Origin: Meloidogyne chitwoodi
Lineage: Eukaryota; Nematoda; Chromadorea; Rhabditida; Meloidogynidae
DNA length: 64,000 nt
Reading direction: 5' to 3'
Assembly (NCBI GenBank): GCA_015183035.1
Contig: JACZZP010000011.1
Location: forward strand, 868,001-932,000
A program made the position numbers and the translations under genes. Shown here one piece after another: positions 1 to 7,419 of the stretch. Each line of letters starts with the position of its first letter. The first letter of the stretch is position 1. The notes under the pieces were generated by a model. The model saw nothing but the letters and a program-made list of their open reading frames with translations. It was not told the origin of the DNA and did no database searches.

Positions 1-1
1 T

Positions 2-637
2 AAAGAGTATTTTGAAAAAGAGGAGATTCAAAAAAATGAAGCTACTCATTCGACAGTTAAAGCTTCTGTTGCTGAAAGAGCAATAAGAAATGTAAAACAA
101 AGACTTTACAGATACTTTGCTCAAAATAAGTCTTTAAATTGGACTAATATTTTGGATAAAATTTTGGAAGGAATTAATAAGTCAAAGTGTAGAGTGCACG
201 GAATGCGTCCAATAGATGTTAATTTTTCTAACGCCCAAGATGTTTGGGAGAAAATGTACGGAGATGAATTTTTAGAAATAAAGAGGAGGAGGAAAGGATC
301 AAAGTTGAAAGATGGAGATTTTGTTCGTGTGAGTATAGGAAAAGGAGCTTTTGAAAAGGGGTATATTCCAAATTGGGCAGATCAAATTGTAAAAGTCAAT
401 CAAGTACAAGATCAATTTCGACCTATTAGATATAAAATTATTAATGATGATGGAGATAAATTCAAAGGGTATTATTATGGAGAAGAGCTTGCTCGTGTTA
501 GGAAAGACGCAGATACGGAGTATAGAATAGAAAAAGTTATAAAAAAGAGAAAAAGAAAAGATGGAACATATGATATACTTGTAAAATTTATTGGTTATCC
601 CGAAAGGGAGTGGATTCACGAAACCCAACTTGTATAA
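2..637 (+). CDS. Maverick integrase, C-terminal part with chromodomain (partial)
   Basis: The frame is open from position 2, so the gene starts before the window. The first visible residues contain ASVAERAIRNVKQRLYRY, which fits the end of a DDE integrase core with the third catalytic acid (E) followed by a basic helix. A middle SH3-like stretch with GDFVRV and KGYIPNW follows. The last 45 or so residues (YRIEKVIKKR, then LVKFIGYPEREW and IHETQLV) are a chromodomain, the usual C-terminal tail of Maverick and chromoviral integrases, thought to read histone methyl-lysine and guide insertion. The enzyme would insert the element by cutting and joining its DNA ends. The first two catalytic acids lie outside the window, so activity cannot be judged. 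Confidence 0.92.
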   Translation, partial: KEYFEKEEIQKNEATHSTVKASVAERAIRNVKQRLYRYFAQNKSLNWTNILDKILEGINKSKCRVHGMRPIDVNFSNAQDVWEKMYGDEFLEIKRRRKGSKLKDGDFVRVSIGKGAFEKGYIPNWADQIVKVNQVQDQFRPIRYKIINDDGDKFKGYYYGEELARVRKDADTEYRIEKVIKKRKRKDGTYDILVKFIGYPEREWIHETQLV

Positions 638-650
638 AAGGGTTCATTTT
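633..650 (+). promoter_or_regulatory. Candidate promoter: TATA box plus TTCATTTT motif
   Basis: TATAAAAG (633-640) overlaps the integrase stop codon and is followed by TTCATTTT (643-650), 31-48 bases before the ATG at 681. The same pair recurs before several other genes of the element. In AT-rich DNA chance matches are likely, so the support comes from recurrence rather than from any single site. Confidence 0.4.
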
Positions 651-680
651 ATTGTATTTTATTTCATTTGCGATAAAAAA

Positions 681-2624
681 ATGTCAAACAGTTTTTATGT
701 TTGTTTATTGAGTAATGTTTCGGATTATCCACAAAATCAGCCGAATAAATTTCGCGTTCATTTACCTAAAGCACTCTATTTTGCTGGTGACTGGGTATGT
801 GGTGTTCATAGTATAAGTTATCCATATTCTTGGCCATCCACTATTGGAACTCTTGATGAGCAATGGATAGATATTAACTTTACGGATAATAATAAGAAAG
901 GACAAGTTATACGAGTCCCGGTACCTAAAGGTTCACACAATACTCCCGAAGAGATTCTTCAATTTTTGATTTCTACTTTAAGACATCAAAGTGCAGCTCT
1001 TGAAGCTTCACCTCTTGAAGAGTCCTCTGAAGGATTAGTCGAGAAGCCTAGTATATTAAAAAGTAGAAATAAACGTCAGCACGAGGAGCCACGATCCCCT
1101 TCACCGTATCTCGAAGAAGAGGAGAAAAGTAAACCTCCGTCTCCTATTTTAAGATCACCATCCCCCTATACTGAAGATAATAATGATGATCCCTTGCCAG
1201 TCAAGAAAGAAAGGGTAGAAGAAGATAGGAGGGATCCTCCAAGAGAAGATGAACTGAGATCACCTTCTCCCTATCAGGAAGAAGTAGAAGAAACTACACC
1301 TCTAGAGAAGGAGAAAAAGGAAGAGAAAAAACAGGAGCAAAAAAATGAGGGAAAAAAGCAGGAACAGAAAAAAGAGGAGAGAAAAGAGGAGCAACCTAAA
1401 GAAAATGTTTTGAATACTATAGGATTAGTTAAAAAGGAAGAGAGAAAGGAGGAACAGAAAAAAGAAGAAAAAAAGCAGGATCAGAAAAAGGAAGAGAGAA
1501 AGGATCAGAAAAAAGAGGAGCAACCTAAAGAAAATGTCTTGAGTACAATTGGATTGGAAAAAAAAGAAGAGAAAAAGGAGGAATCGAAAAAAGAAAATGT
1601 CCTGAGTGCTATAGGATTAGGTAAAAAAGAAGAGAAAAAGGAGGAGCAGTCTAAAGAAAATGTCCTGAGTACAATTGGATTGGGAAAAAAAGAAGAAGAA
1701 AAGAAAGAGGAGCAGAAAAAGGAAGTTGTTACTCAAAAACCTTCAACCTCTGTTTTGAGTACTATGGGTCTGGGTAAAAAAGAAGAGAAAAAGGAGCCTC
1801 CAAGAGAAGAAGAGCTGAGATCACCTTCTCCCTATGATGAAGAGGAACAAAATATTATTCCTCCTCCTGCTTCTCCTAAACCCAAAGAGCAAGCGGGAAA
1901 TTCTACTGTGTTGAATACTATAGGACTAAGTAGTTCAAGGAAAGAAGAGGAAAAAACAAAAAAACAAACAAGTTCAAATGTTTTGAGTATTATAGGGTTG
2001 GATAAAAATAAAACAAAAAATATTGCGACGCAGACATCAAATGTTTTAGATTCTTTGGGATTAAAATCTAAAAAAGGAGAAGAAAAAAATGATGTTTTTG
2101 AAGTATTGTTTGGAAAGGAGAACAAAATTAAGAAAACAGCATATACAGTTACTCTTTTAAAACAAATCATTGACTCCATCTCAATTACTTATCTTACTGA
2201 ATTTAAAAGATTTAAATTGTCATTTGCTCATTCTAGTATCAAGTATCTATCATTTTCTCCTCAATTGGGATATGTTTTAGGCTTTTCTAGCCCACAATTT
2301 GTACAAAATAATGAGATTGCCAAGTACGGATGTGACTTAAGAGGAGGATTTTCAAGTTTTGCAATATATGCAAAAGGACTTACTGAAAATATGATAGTTG
2401 GAAATTCTCTAAGTTCTTTACTCCGAATTGTCTCTGTTTCAGGAGCAATACCTGGAGAATATCATGAGAAAATTTATGACTCACCCATTTATGTTAGAGT
2501 GCTCCCGAGAGAAGTAAATGAAATTGAAGTTGAATTAAGAACAATGGATAATGGGAGACTTGTACCATTTGCTTATGGTACAGTAAGCATAGTATTGATA
2601 TTTAAAAAAGTGATAAATTTTTAA
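681..2624 (+). CDS. Penton-like minor capsid protein with a repetitive insert
   Basis: The ATG at 681 follows an A-run like other genes of the element; the frame is open further upstream but that part overlaps the integrase. The N-terminal part (FYVCLLSNVSDYP, FRVHLPKALYFAGDWVCGV, then SYPYSW) and the C-terminal part (QLGYVLGFSSP, DLRGGFSSFAIYAKGL, SLLRIV, then RVLPREVNEIEVELR) together match the single jelly-roll minor capsid/penton protein of animal Mavericks. They are separated by about 340 residues (roughly 135-470) of low-complexity Lys/Glu-rich sequence with two repeating motifs: RSPSPYxEE (four copies) and V-L-x-x-[ILM]-G-L followed by lysines (eight copies). Family members are normally far shorter than these 647 residues, so the insert is unusual; it probably forms a disordered loop on the particle surface. 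Capsid role is from family knowledge; the penton assignment is less certain than the capsid assignment. Confidence 0.75.
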   Translation: MSNSFYVCLLSNVSDYPQNQPNKFRVHLPKALYFAGDWVCGVHSISYPYSWPSTIGTLDEQWIDINFTDNNKKGQVIRVPVPKGSHNTPEEILQFLISTLRHQSAALEASPLEESSEGLVEKPSILKSRNKRQHEEPRSPSPYLEEEEKSKPPSPILRSPSPYTEDNNDDPLPVKKERVEEDRRDPPREDELRSPSPYQEEVEETTPLEKEKKEEKKQEQKNEGKKQEQKKEERKEEQPKENVLNTIGLVKKEERKEEQKKEEKKQDQKKEERKDQKKEEQPKENVLSTIGLEKKEEKKEESKKENVLSAIGLGKKEEKKEEQSKENVLSTIGLGKKEEEKKEEQKKEVVTQKPSTSVLSTMGLGKKEEKKEPPREEELRSPSPYDEEEQNIIPPPASPKPKEQAGNSTVLNTIGLSSSRKEEEKTKKQTSSNVLSIIGLDKNKTKNIATQTSNVLDSLGLKSKKGEEKNDVFEVLFGKENKIKKTAYTVTLLKQIIDSISITYLTEFKRFKLSFAHSSIKYLSFSPQLGYVLGFSSPQFVQNNEIAKYGCDLRGGFSSFAIYAKGLTENMIVGNSLSSLLRIVSVSGAIPGEYHEKIYDSPIYVRVLPREVNEIEVELRTMDNGRLVPFAYGTVSIVLIFKKVINF

Positions 2625-2630
2625 AAAATG

Positions 2631-2660
2631 TATATAAATACCATATATTATTGTCATTTA
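2631..2660 (+). promoter_or_regulatory. Candidate promoter: TATATAAATA plus GTCATTTA
   Basis: TATATAAATA (2631-2640) and TGTCATTTA (2652-2660) lie just upstream of the ATG at 2681 and only a few bases after the stop of the preceding gene. This is one variant of the layout seen at 633-650 and 4464-4490. Confidence 0.4.
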
Positions 2661-2680
2661 TTTTCAATTTTAATAAAAAA

Positions 2681-3135
2681 ATGGTTCATGTTCGTTTTGA
2701 TACTAGTTTAGTAGGGTATAATTTTGTTGACCAAAATGGTAGTGGAGGTGAAGAGGAAAATTATTATTTCAAAGGCTCGATGCCATACCAGCGAGGATAT
2801 GGACAAAGAGGAACAGGAGTAGGAGATATTATGAGAGGAGTGTGGAGATTTTTCCTTCCTATTATTCGTAGAGTTGGGACTACGGTATCTTCTGAGGCGC
2901 TCAATACTGGACAGCGCATAATTGAAAGAGTAAATCAAGGACAACCAATAAAGGAGGCTTTTGTTATTGAAGGAAAAAGGGATTAGACACAGTATTAGAA
3001 AAAGGAGGTCTTCCTAAACAATTTGGTTATGGGAAAAAAAGTAGTATAAAAAGAAAGAAAATTCCCGCACATCAAACATTTATAAGAAAACTTGTTAAAA
3101 AAAGAAAACGTTCAGACGCTTTTGGTTTATATTGA
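2681..3135 (+). CDS. Small basic virion-type protein, interrupted by a frameshift
   Basis: The ATG at 2681 follows the usual A-run. The first frame reads to a TAG at 2984-2986 and contains MPYQRGYGQRG, then a hydrophobic stretch (VWRFFLPIIRRVG) and GQRIIERVNQGQPIKEA. In C. elegans-type Mavericks a small protein of this kind, with a YQRGYG start and a long Lys/Arg tail, lies just before the major capsid gene. The expected tail is present here in the -1 frame from about 2980 to the stop at 3133-3135 (GKKSSIKRKK and RKLVKKRKRS), ending three bases before the capsid ATG. A single-base slip in the A5-G3 run at 2974-2981 explains the break. The tail may bind DNA or membranes, as in adenovirus core or pVI proteins; that is inference. 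The copy is either broken or depends on frameshifting. Confidence 0.68.
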
Positions 3136-3138
3136 AAA

Positions 3139-4470
3139 ATGTCATTCCATAAAATTGATAAGGATAGTGTGGATTCAATTACAAATGCTCTTGATTTTTT
3201 TCAAATTCCTCCAACAAATGTAAGCGTATCTTCTTCAAAAGTGCTTGAAATTCTCCCTAGTAACCCATTGACTGATACCCCCTATCATTTTAAAATTCAT
3301 TCAAGTGAAAATTTTATTGATCTAACAAAATGTTACCTATTCACTGAATTTCGAATCCGCAAAGAAAATGCAAATGGTCAACTTGTGAATATTACCTTTG
3401 AAGAAGTTGCTCCTATTCAAATGATAGGAAGTACATTTATTAATAATATGAGAATAAGTGTAAACGGGAGAGAAATATTTAATTCAAACTCTCTTTATGC
3501 ATATAAAACCTACTTTTCACATGAGTTATCCTACTCCCAAGGAGCAAAAAATTCCCATCTAAATGCTGCCGGTTATTATTATGATACAAGTACATCCTTA
3601 GAGTCAGGTGCCAGTTTTAATGCTAGAAAGAATTTATTTGTGAATAGTCGAACAGCTCAATTTATTTCAAAACTTGATGCTGATCTTTTTAATCAACCTC
3701 AGTATCTAATAAATCATTGTGATATAGACATTGAAATATTACCTAATGAAACAAAATTTGTTCTTATTGCTCCTCCTCCTACTATGATCGTTCAAGGTGT
3801 TGAACCTCCGAGATATCATTTTGAAGTAGTTAGCTGTAAACTCTACGTCAAAAAGATGAATTTGATAGATGGCCTTGCACTTGATATTGCTAAAAGACTT
3901 GAGCTTAATCCTGCTCGTTACGCTATTAGGAAAACTACAATGAAACCCTTGTTTATTAGTCAAGGAAGATATGAATTTAATGCAAATCTTTTTATGGATC
4001 AAATCCCTCGACGTATTATACTAGGTTTAGTTGCCAACGCAGACTATGTTGGAAACAAGGAGAGGAGCCCTTTTAATTTTCAACCATTTAGAGTAAGAGA
4101 AATTAGTATCATAGCAAATGGACGCTCTTATCCCCAGGCTCCCTATGATTTAGATTATGGCTCAAATCGTTATGTTAGAGTATTCCATGACATGAATGAG
4201 TCGATAGGGTTTTCGGGTACTTATGATAGCAATGGGATAACATATCAGCAATATGGTAAATCACATTGCATATACGTATTCAATCTTACAAATAGTGGTG
4301 AAGATAATGGAGGAACATTCGATTTAATTAAAAATGGATCGACGGCTGTAAATATAAAATTTAGTCAACCCGTTCCGGACGGAGGAGTTATGCTTATAGT
4401 AATGGGTGAGATGGATGCTCTTATAATGCTAGATAAAAATAGATCAATAACAAGCGATACTACTATATAA
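3139..4470 (+). CDS. Double jelly-roll major capsid protein
   Basis: This intact 443-residue gene matches the widespread nematode Maverick protein family known from C. elegans (F54H12.2-like), which is recognised as a double jelly-roll major capsid protein. Typical landmarks are the opening with SITNALDFFQIPPTNVSV, the early block FIDLTKCYLFTEFRI, the block FEEVAPIQMIGSTFINNMRI, VNGREIFNSNSLYAYK, and the end PVPDGGVMLIVMGEMDALIMLDKN. It would build the hexameric capsomers of an icosahedral particle. It lies directly after the basic virion-type gene and before the membrane protein and protease, the usual structural cluster. No stop or frameshift is seen, so the structural gene is better preserved than the replication gene. 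A TATAAAAAG at 3045-3053 may serve as promoter. Confidence 0.9.
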   Translation: MSFHKIDKDSVDSITNALDFFQIPPTNVSVSSSKVLEILPSNPLTDTPYHFKIHSSENFIDLTKCYLFTEFRIRKENANGQLVNITFEEVAPIQMIGSTFINNMRISVNGREIFNSNSLYAYKTYFSHELSYSQGAKNSHLNAAGYYYDTSTSLESGASFNARKNLFVNSRTAQFISKLDADLFNQPQYLINHCDIDIEILPNETKFVLIAPPPTMIVQGVEPPRYHFEVVSCKLYVKKMNLIDGLALDIAKRLELNPARYAIRKTTMKPLFISQGRYEFNANLFMDQIPRRIILGLVANADYVGNKERSPFNFQPFRVREISIIANGRSYPQAPYDLDYGSNRYVRVFHDMNESIGFSGTYDSNGITYQQYGKSHCIYVFNLTNSGEDNGGTFDLIKNGSTAVNIKFSQPVPDGGVMLIVMGEMDALIMLDKNRSITSDTTI

Positions 4471-4490
4471 ACCTCAAAATTGTTCATTTT
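4464..4490 (+). promoter_or_regulatory. Candidate promoter: TATATAAA plus TTCATTTT
   Basis: TATATAAA (4464-4471) overlaps the stop codon of the major capsid gene and TTCATTTT (4483-4490) follows 12 bases later, 16 bases before the ATG at 4506. It repeats the layout before the penton-like gene. Confidence 0.42.
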
Positions 4491-4505
4491 TCTTTTTAAA
4501 TAAAA

Positions 4506-4940
4506 ATGTTTTTTAAAAATCTTCCAAAAATTTTATTTTTAATTCGTCTCCTTGCTCCTTGTATAGGATTAACAACATATGGGAGTGTAAATTTAGAAAA
4601 TATTCCAGAATACTCTGAATATTTACGCCAATTAGGTTATCCTCCAAAGAAAAATTATACAAGTGAGAATTTTGCAGCTCCAAGCCCTTTTGGAGGAAAT
4701 TTCCCATCTATTCAATTATGTAAGGAGACACCCCAAGATTTATTTGGATATATATTTTGCTGGGGAATGGTTTGTATGTATATTCTCCTCATTATAAGTC
4801 TTGTAATTTATCAACTTCGATCAATACTTTGGGTTCGATTAAATATTTTGCGAGGAAACAATGTACAACAGCCAAATAACAGCAATATTGAACTCAAATC
4901 AAAAGACGCGCAAAATTTTTCTGGGATGCTACCCGTGTGA
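4506..4940 (+). CDS. Small membrane protein of the Maverick structural cluster
   Basis: The 144-residue product starts with a hydrophobic N-terminus (about residues 8-24, LFLIRLLAPCIGLTTYG), has a polar middle with LRQLGYPPKKNYTSE, and a clear membrane helix at about residues 82-103 (FGYIFCWGMVCMYILLIISLV). The C-terminus is polar and Asn-rich. It could be an inner-membrane or virion membrane protein, or a type III-like anchor with a lumenal N-terminal part; no catalytic motif is visible. It does not look like the large fusogen reported in some nematode Mavericks. Its 3' end overlaps the protease gene by 80 bases in another frame. Function is unknown; membership of the element rests on its position and promoter. 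Confidence 0.72.
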   Translation: MFFKNLPKILFLIRLLAPCIGLTTYGSVNLENIPEYSEYLRQLGYPPKKNYTSENFAAPSPFGGNFPSIQLCKETPQDLFGYIFCWGMVCMYILLIISLVIYQLRSILWVRLNILRGNNVQQPNNSNIELKSKDAQNFSGMLPV

Positions 4941-5313
4941 CTTGCTCCCTTCTCCTAAAAATATTTCAAAATATCCTAAAGCTCTTATTGTGAATTTGGA
5001 CTCACACGATGAGGAAGGATCACACTGGATTGCTCTTTATTTAGAAAAAGATCAAGTATTTTATTTTGATAGCTTAGCTCTTCCTATAAGCTCATGCATT
5101 ATAAAATCATTTTTAAAAAATTTTAAAATTGTAAAACTAAATTTAAAACCTTACCAATCCCCTTTCTCAAAGACATGTGCTCACCATTGTATTTCCTTAA
5201 TTTATTATTTATCCCAAAATTACACATTTAATCAATATATACATTTATTAGATACAATTAAAAAGACAGATTTGTTTGTAACTAAAATTGTGAATAAACT
5301 TATAAAAAATTAA
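4861..5313 (+). CDS. Adenain-like cysteine protease (C5/Ulp1 fold)
   Basis: The 150-residue product has the adenovirus-type maturation protease layout in the expected order: catalytic His in SHWIALYLE (about residue 59), Asp in YFDSLALP (about 72), the oxyanion Gln in PYQSPFS, and the nucleophile Cys in KTCAHHCISLIYYL. The usual TCGxHC box reads TCAHHC, so the glycine after the Cys is replaced by alanine, while all catalytic residues are kept. In Mavericks this enzyme is thought to process capsid precursors during assembly. The start overlaps the upstream membrane-protein gene by 80 bases, so a shared or read-through transcript is likely. The gene looks intact. Confidence 0.85.
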   Translation: MYNSQITAILNSNQKTRKIFLGCYPCDLLPSPKNISKYPKALIVNLDSHDEEGSHWIALYLEKDQVFYFDSLALPISSCIIKSFLKNFKIVKLNLKPYQSPFSKTCAHHCISLIYYLSQNYTFNQYIHLLDTIKKTDLFVTKIVNKLIKN

Positions 5314-5637
5314 TTATTTGAATATTTCTAAATATTTATTAGTTATCTTAGTACAATCAGTACATAGATAAAATTCATAATGAAAAGTATTTTCAGTTTT
5401 TGTTGTAAAAATTTCAGATTGAGGACGTCCCAGTACGAATTTTAAACAATCGTAACACCATCTTCCTGCTCTAAAGTAGTTGAGGAGCAAACTAAGTCTT
5501 GCTCCCATATCTAATTTTACTCCCTCTTTGAGAGACTCATTCATTGCATTGACGTACTTTCTAGAAAATTCTCTATACTTGCATTCTCCATGCACAAATT
5601 TTATAAAATCTTCGTTGTCTTCAATGGAGCTGCTCAT
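5314..5637 (-). CDS. Small protein with two CxxC pairs, unknown function
   Basis: This 107-residue gene ends base-to-base against the protease stop (tail to tail) and is read on the opposite strand, the same direction as the polymerase. Two CxxC pairs, RWCYDCLK and LCTDCTK, are separated by about 25 residues, which fits a small zinc ribbon. The N-terminal half is acidic then helical. The ATG has the usual A-run before it, and TTCATTTTT lies about 14 bases upstream on the minus strand (5651-5659). I do not recognise the family. A zinc-binding regulator or capsid accessory protein is possible. Confidence 0.6.
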   Translation of the reverse strand: MSSSIEDNEDFIKFVHGECKYREFSRKYVNAMNESLKEGVKLDMGARLSLLLNYFRAGRWCYDCLKFVLGRPQSEIFTTKTENTFHYEFYLCTDCTKITNKYLEIFK

Positions 5638-5734
5638 TTTTAAAAATTAAAAAAATGAATATGAAAAATGAGCAAAGTTTAAAATTAATGATAAAAACTG
5701 ATTGCTCCTCCTCTCTTACTCCAAACTCCTTCTA

Positions 5735-6121
5735 TAGGTATTAAATGCATGCACCCTATAAACATGCACTTATACCTAACACATGAAATATACATTTTCT
5801 TTATCAAATTTCAGCTTCTAAGCTTTAATTCTACACTTTTACCCCTAAAAATAATGGTTTCCTCTTCTTAATTATGTTTTTTTATACATTTAAATCTTAA
5901 TTCTGCACTTTTCTCCCCAAAATTTCCAACTTCATACTGTTAATGTTTCTCTTTTATCTTCTTCTCCTTAATTATGCAATTTTCTGCCTAAAAACGTCAA
6001 CTCCTAATTGTTAATATTGCGAAAATAAAAAATATAAAAAATAATTTAAACCAAATAATATACACAAAAAGTATGTAAATTTAACAATAATAAAAAATTA
6101 ATTAGGTCATATAGGAGGAGT
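5735..6121. repeat. Non-coding block left of the PAZ gene, related to the block on its right
   Basis: This block begins with a GCATGCAC...CATGCACTTATACCTA stretch and TTTCTTTATCAAATTTCA, runs through pyrimidine-rich spaced TTAAT and CTCC words, and ends with TTGTTAATATTGC and AACAATAATAAAAAAT followed by TAGG/GGAG. The same landmarks in the same order occur at 6805-7410. The block also forms the divergent promoter region between the CxxC gene and the PAZ gene. Confidence 0.7.
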
Positions 6122-6140
6122 ATTTAAGGAGCAAAATTTT

Positions 6141-6158
6141 TATAAAAATTTTCATTCT
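6141..6158 (+). promoter_or_regulatory. Candidate promoter of the PAZ gene
   Basis: TATAAAAA (6141-6148) and TTCATTCT (6151-6158) precede the ATG at 6164, with the A-run before the ATG. The similarity to the promoters of the structural genes suggests the PAZ gene is expressed as part of the element's own programme. Confidence 0.38.
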
Positions 6159-6163
6159 AAAAA

Positions 6164-6712
6164 ATGCGCTCCTCATCCTCCCGCAATCAAGTTTCAGACG
6201 AATGCGCTCTCATTCTAGGCTGCTCTGTTAAATCTCTAAGAGATAATTTGAACCATCCTGATAATAGAGCCCTTGTTTTGAAGACACTGCTAGGGCGAAA
6301 AGTTCAAACTACTTATAAAGATAAAAATGGATTTAGAAAAACTTTTCTGATTGATGGTCTGACAAGAAGAGGAGCGAGTTCAATCAGATCATATGGAAGA
6401 TTACCTTTTCCATATAATGTGAGCGTTGCAGCTCACTTTTATGCGCGCCATCGAATTCGTTTGAGATATCCTTATCTCCACTGCATTATTGAACGATTTC
6501 CATTTGGAGGAGAGGATAGATTTTATCCTTTGGAGCTGCTCGAATTTGTTAATGAGAAGAGTAAGGAGGAGAAGAAAAAGGAACAGACTAATAAATGGAT
6601 GGATAATCTCTTTTTGGATATGTCTGAAAAGTGTAAAATATCCGATGAGCAAGAAAAAATAAAGAATGATGAAGATTTGTATTGTTATAGTGGAGATTTA
6701 AGTCAGTGGTGA
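6164..6712 (+). CDS. Stand-alone PAZ-domain protein (captured small-RNA-binding module)
   Basis: The 182-residue product matches the PAZ domain of Argonaute proteins in order and spacing. Residues 42-50 (LLGRKVQTT) fit the strand read as LKGLKVEIT in animal Argonautes; RKTFLIDGLTRRGAS (58-72) fits the KYRVCNVTRRPAS segment; VSVAAHFYARHRIRLRYPYL (86-105) fits the TVAQYFxxxHxxxLxYPxLPC core; FYPLELLEFV (120-129) fits YLPLEVCNIV. The aromatic Tyr of the RYPxL motif, which lines the 3'-end pocket, is kept. The rest is a short Ser-rich start and a charged C-terminus. There is no PIWI, MID, N or RNase III domain, and the gene is intronless and complete. PAZ domains bind the two-base 3' overhang of small RNAs, so I infer a decoy or suppressor of host RNA silencing; a host-gene origin is likely but untested. 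It lies between the CxxC gene and the polymerase. Confidence 0.82.
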   Translation: MRSSSSRNQVSDECALILGCSVKSLRDNLNHPDNRALVLKTLLGRKVQTTYKDKNGFRKTFLIDGLTRRGASSIRSYGRLPFPYNVSVAAHFYARHRIRLRYPYLHCIIERFPFGGEDRFYPLELLEFVNEKSKEEKKKEQTNKWMDNLFLDMSEKCKISDEQEKIKNDEDLYCYSGDLSQW

Positions 6713-6804
6713 ATAATATATATTTTTTAATAATCAACTCAAGCTGTATATATTTTTAGAATAAATAATTAAAAATTTATCTATGATTAAATTTAGTATA
6801 ATGC

Positions 6805-7410
6805 GTGCAAACGATAAACACGCACGTATACCTAAAAATGTATTATACAATTTTCTTTATCAAATTTCAACATCTAACCTTAATTCTGCTCTTTACTCCC
6901 TAAATTTGAGAACACCTCTTTCTTAATATTGTTCTTTCATCTTCTACTCCTTAATTTTGCTCTTTACTCCCTAAATTTGAGAACTCCTCTTTTAATTTTG
7001 CTCTTTCATCTCCTCCTCCTTAATTTTGCTCTTTACTCCCTAAATTTGAGAACTCCTCTTTCTTAATTTTGCTCTTTACTCCTTTTTTTAATTTTTCTCT
7101 TTTATCTTCTGCTCCTTAATTTTGCTCTTTTACCCTTCTTAATATTTCTCTTTGCTCCCTAAAACTCCTCTTTTTTTAATTTTGCTCTTTCATCTCCTCC
7201 TCCTTAATTTTGCTCTTTACTCTTTTTTTTAATTTTGTTCTTTTATCTTCTGCTCCTTAATTTAGCTCTTTTCTCCCTAAATGAACTACTCCCTATTGTT
7301 AATATTGCAAAAATTTTTTATAAAATATTTATTAAATAAAATATAAGTGAAAAATATTAATATTACAACATTTGCAATAATAAAAAATACATTAATATTA
7401 GGGAGTACAA
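6805..7410. repeat. Non-coding block right of the PAZ gene, with tandem pyrimidine-rich units
   Basis: It starts with AATGCGTGCAAACGATAAAC and CACGTATACCTA, continues with TTTCTTTATCAAATTTCA, then holds about eight degenerate copies of a unit like TTAATTTTGCTCTTTACTCC with CTAAATTTGAGAACTCCTC, and ends with TTGTTAATATTGC and GCAATAATAAAAAAT. The order of landmarks matches the left block at 5735-6121, which has fewer tandem units. It separates the convergent ends of the PAZ and polymerase genes and may hold terminators or an origin-like signal. Confidence 0.7.
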
Positions 7411-7419
7411 TTAAAACAA

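Noticed and set aside
1832..2179. Minus-strand frame over the penton-like gene
   Set aside because: It is the antisense of the Lys/Glu-rich repeat, giving Phe/Ser-rich text with no start context.
2974..2981. Programmed -1 frameshift signal
   Set aside because: The heptamer does not fit the X-XXY-YYZ rule for both tRNAs and no clear downstream pseudoknot was seen; a simple indel is more likely, though not proven.
4506..4940. Membrane protein as the Maverick fusogen
   Set aside because: It is far too short and lacks a large Cys-rich ectodomain; only a small membrane protein can be claimed.
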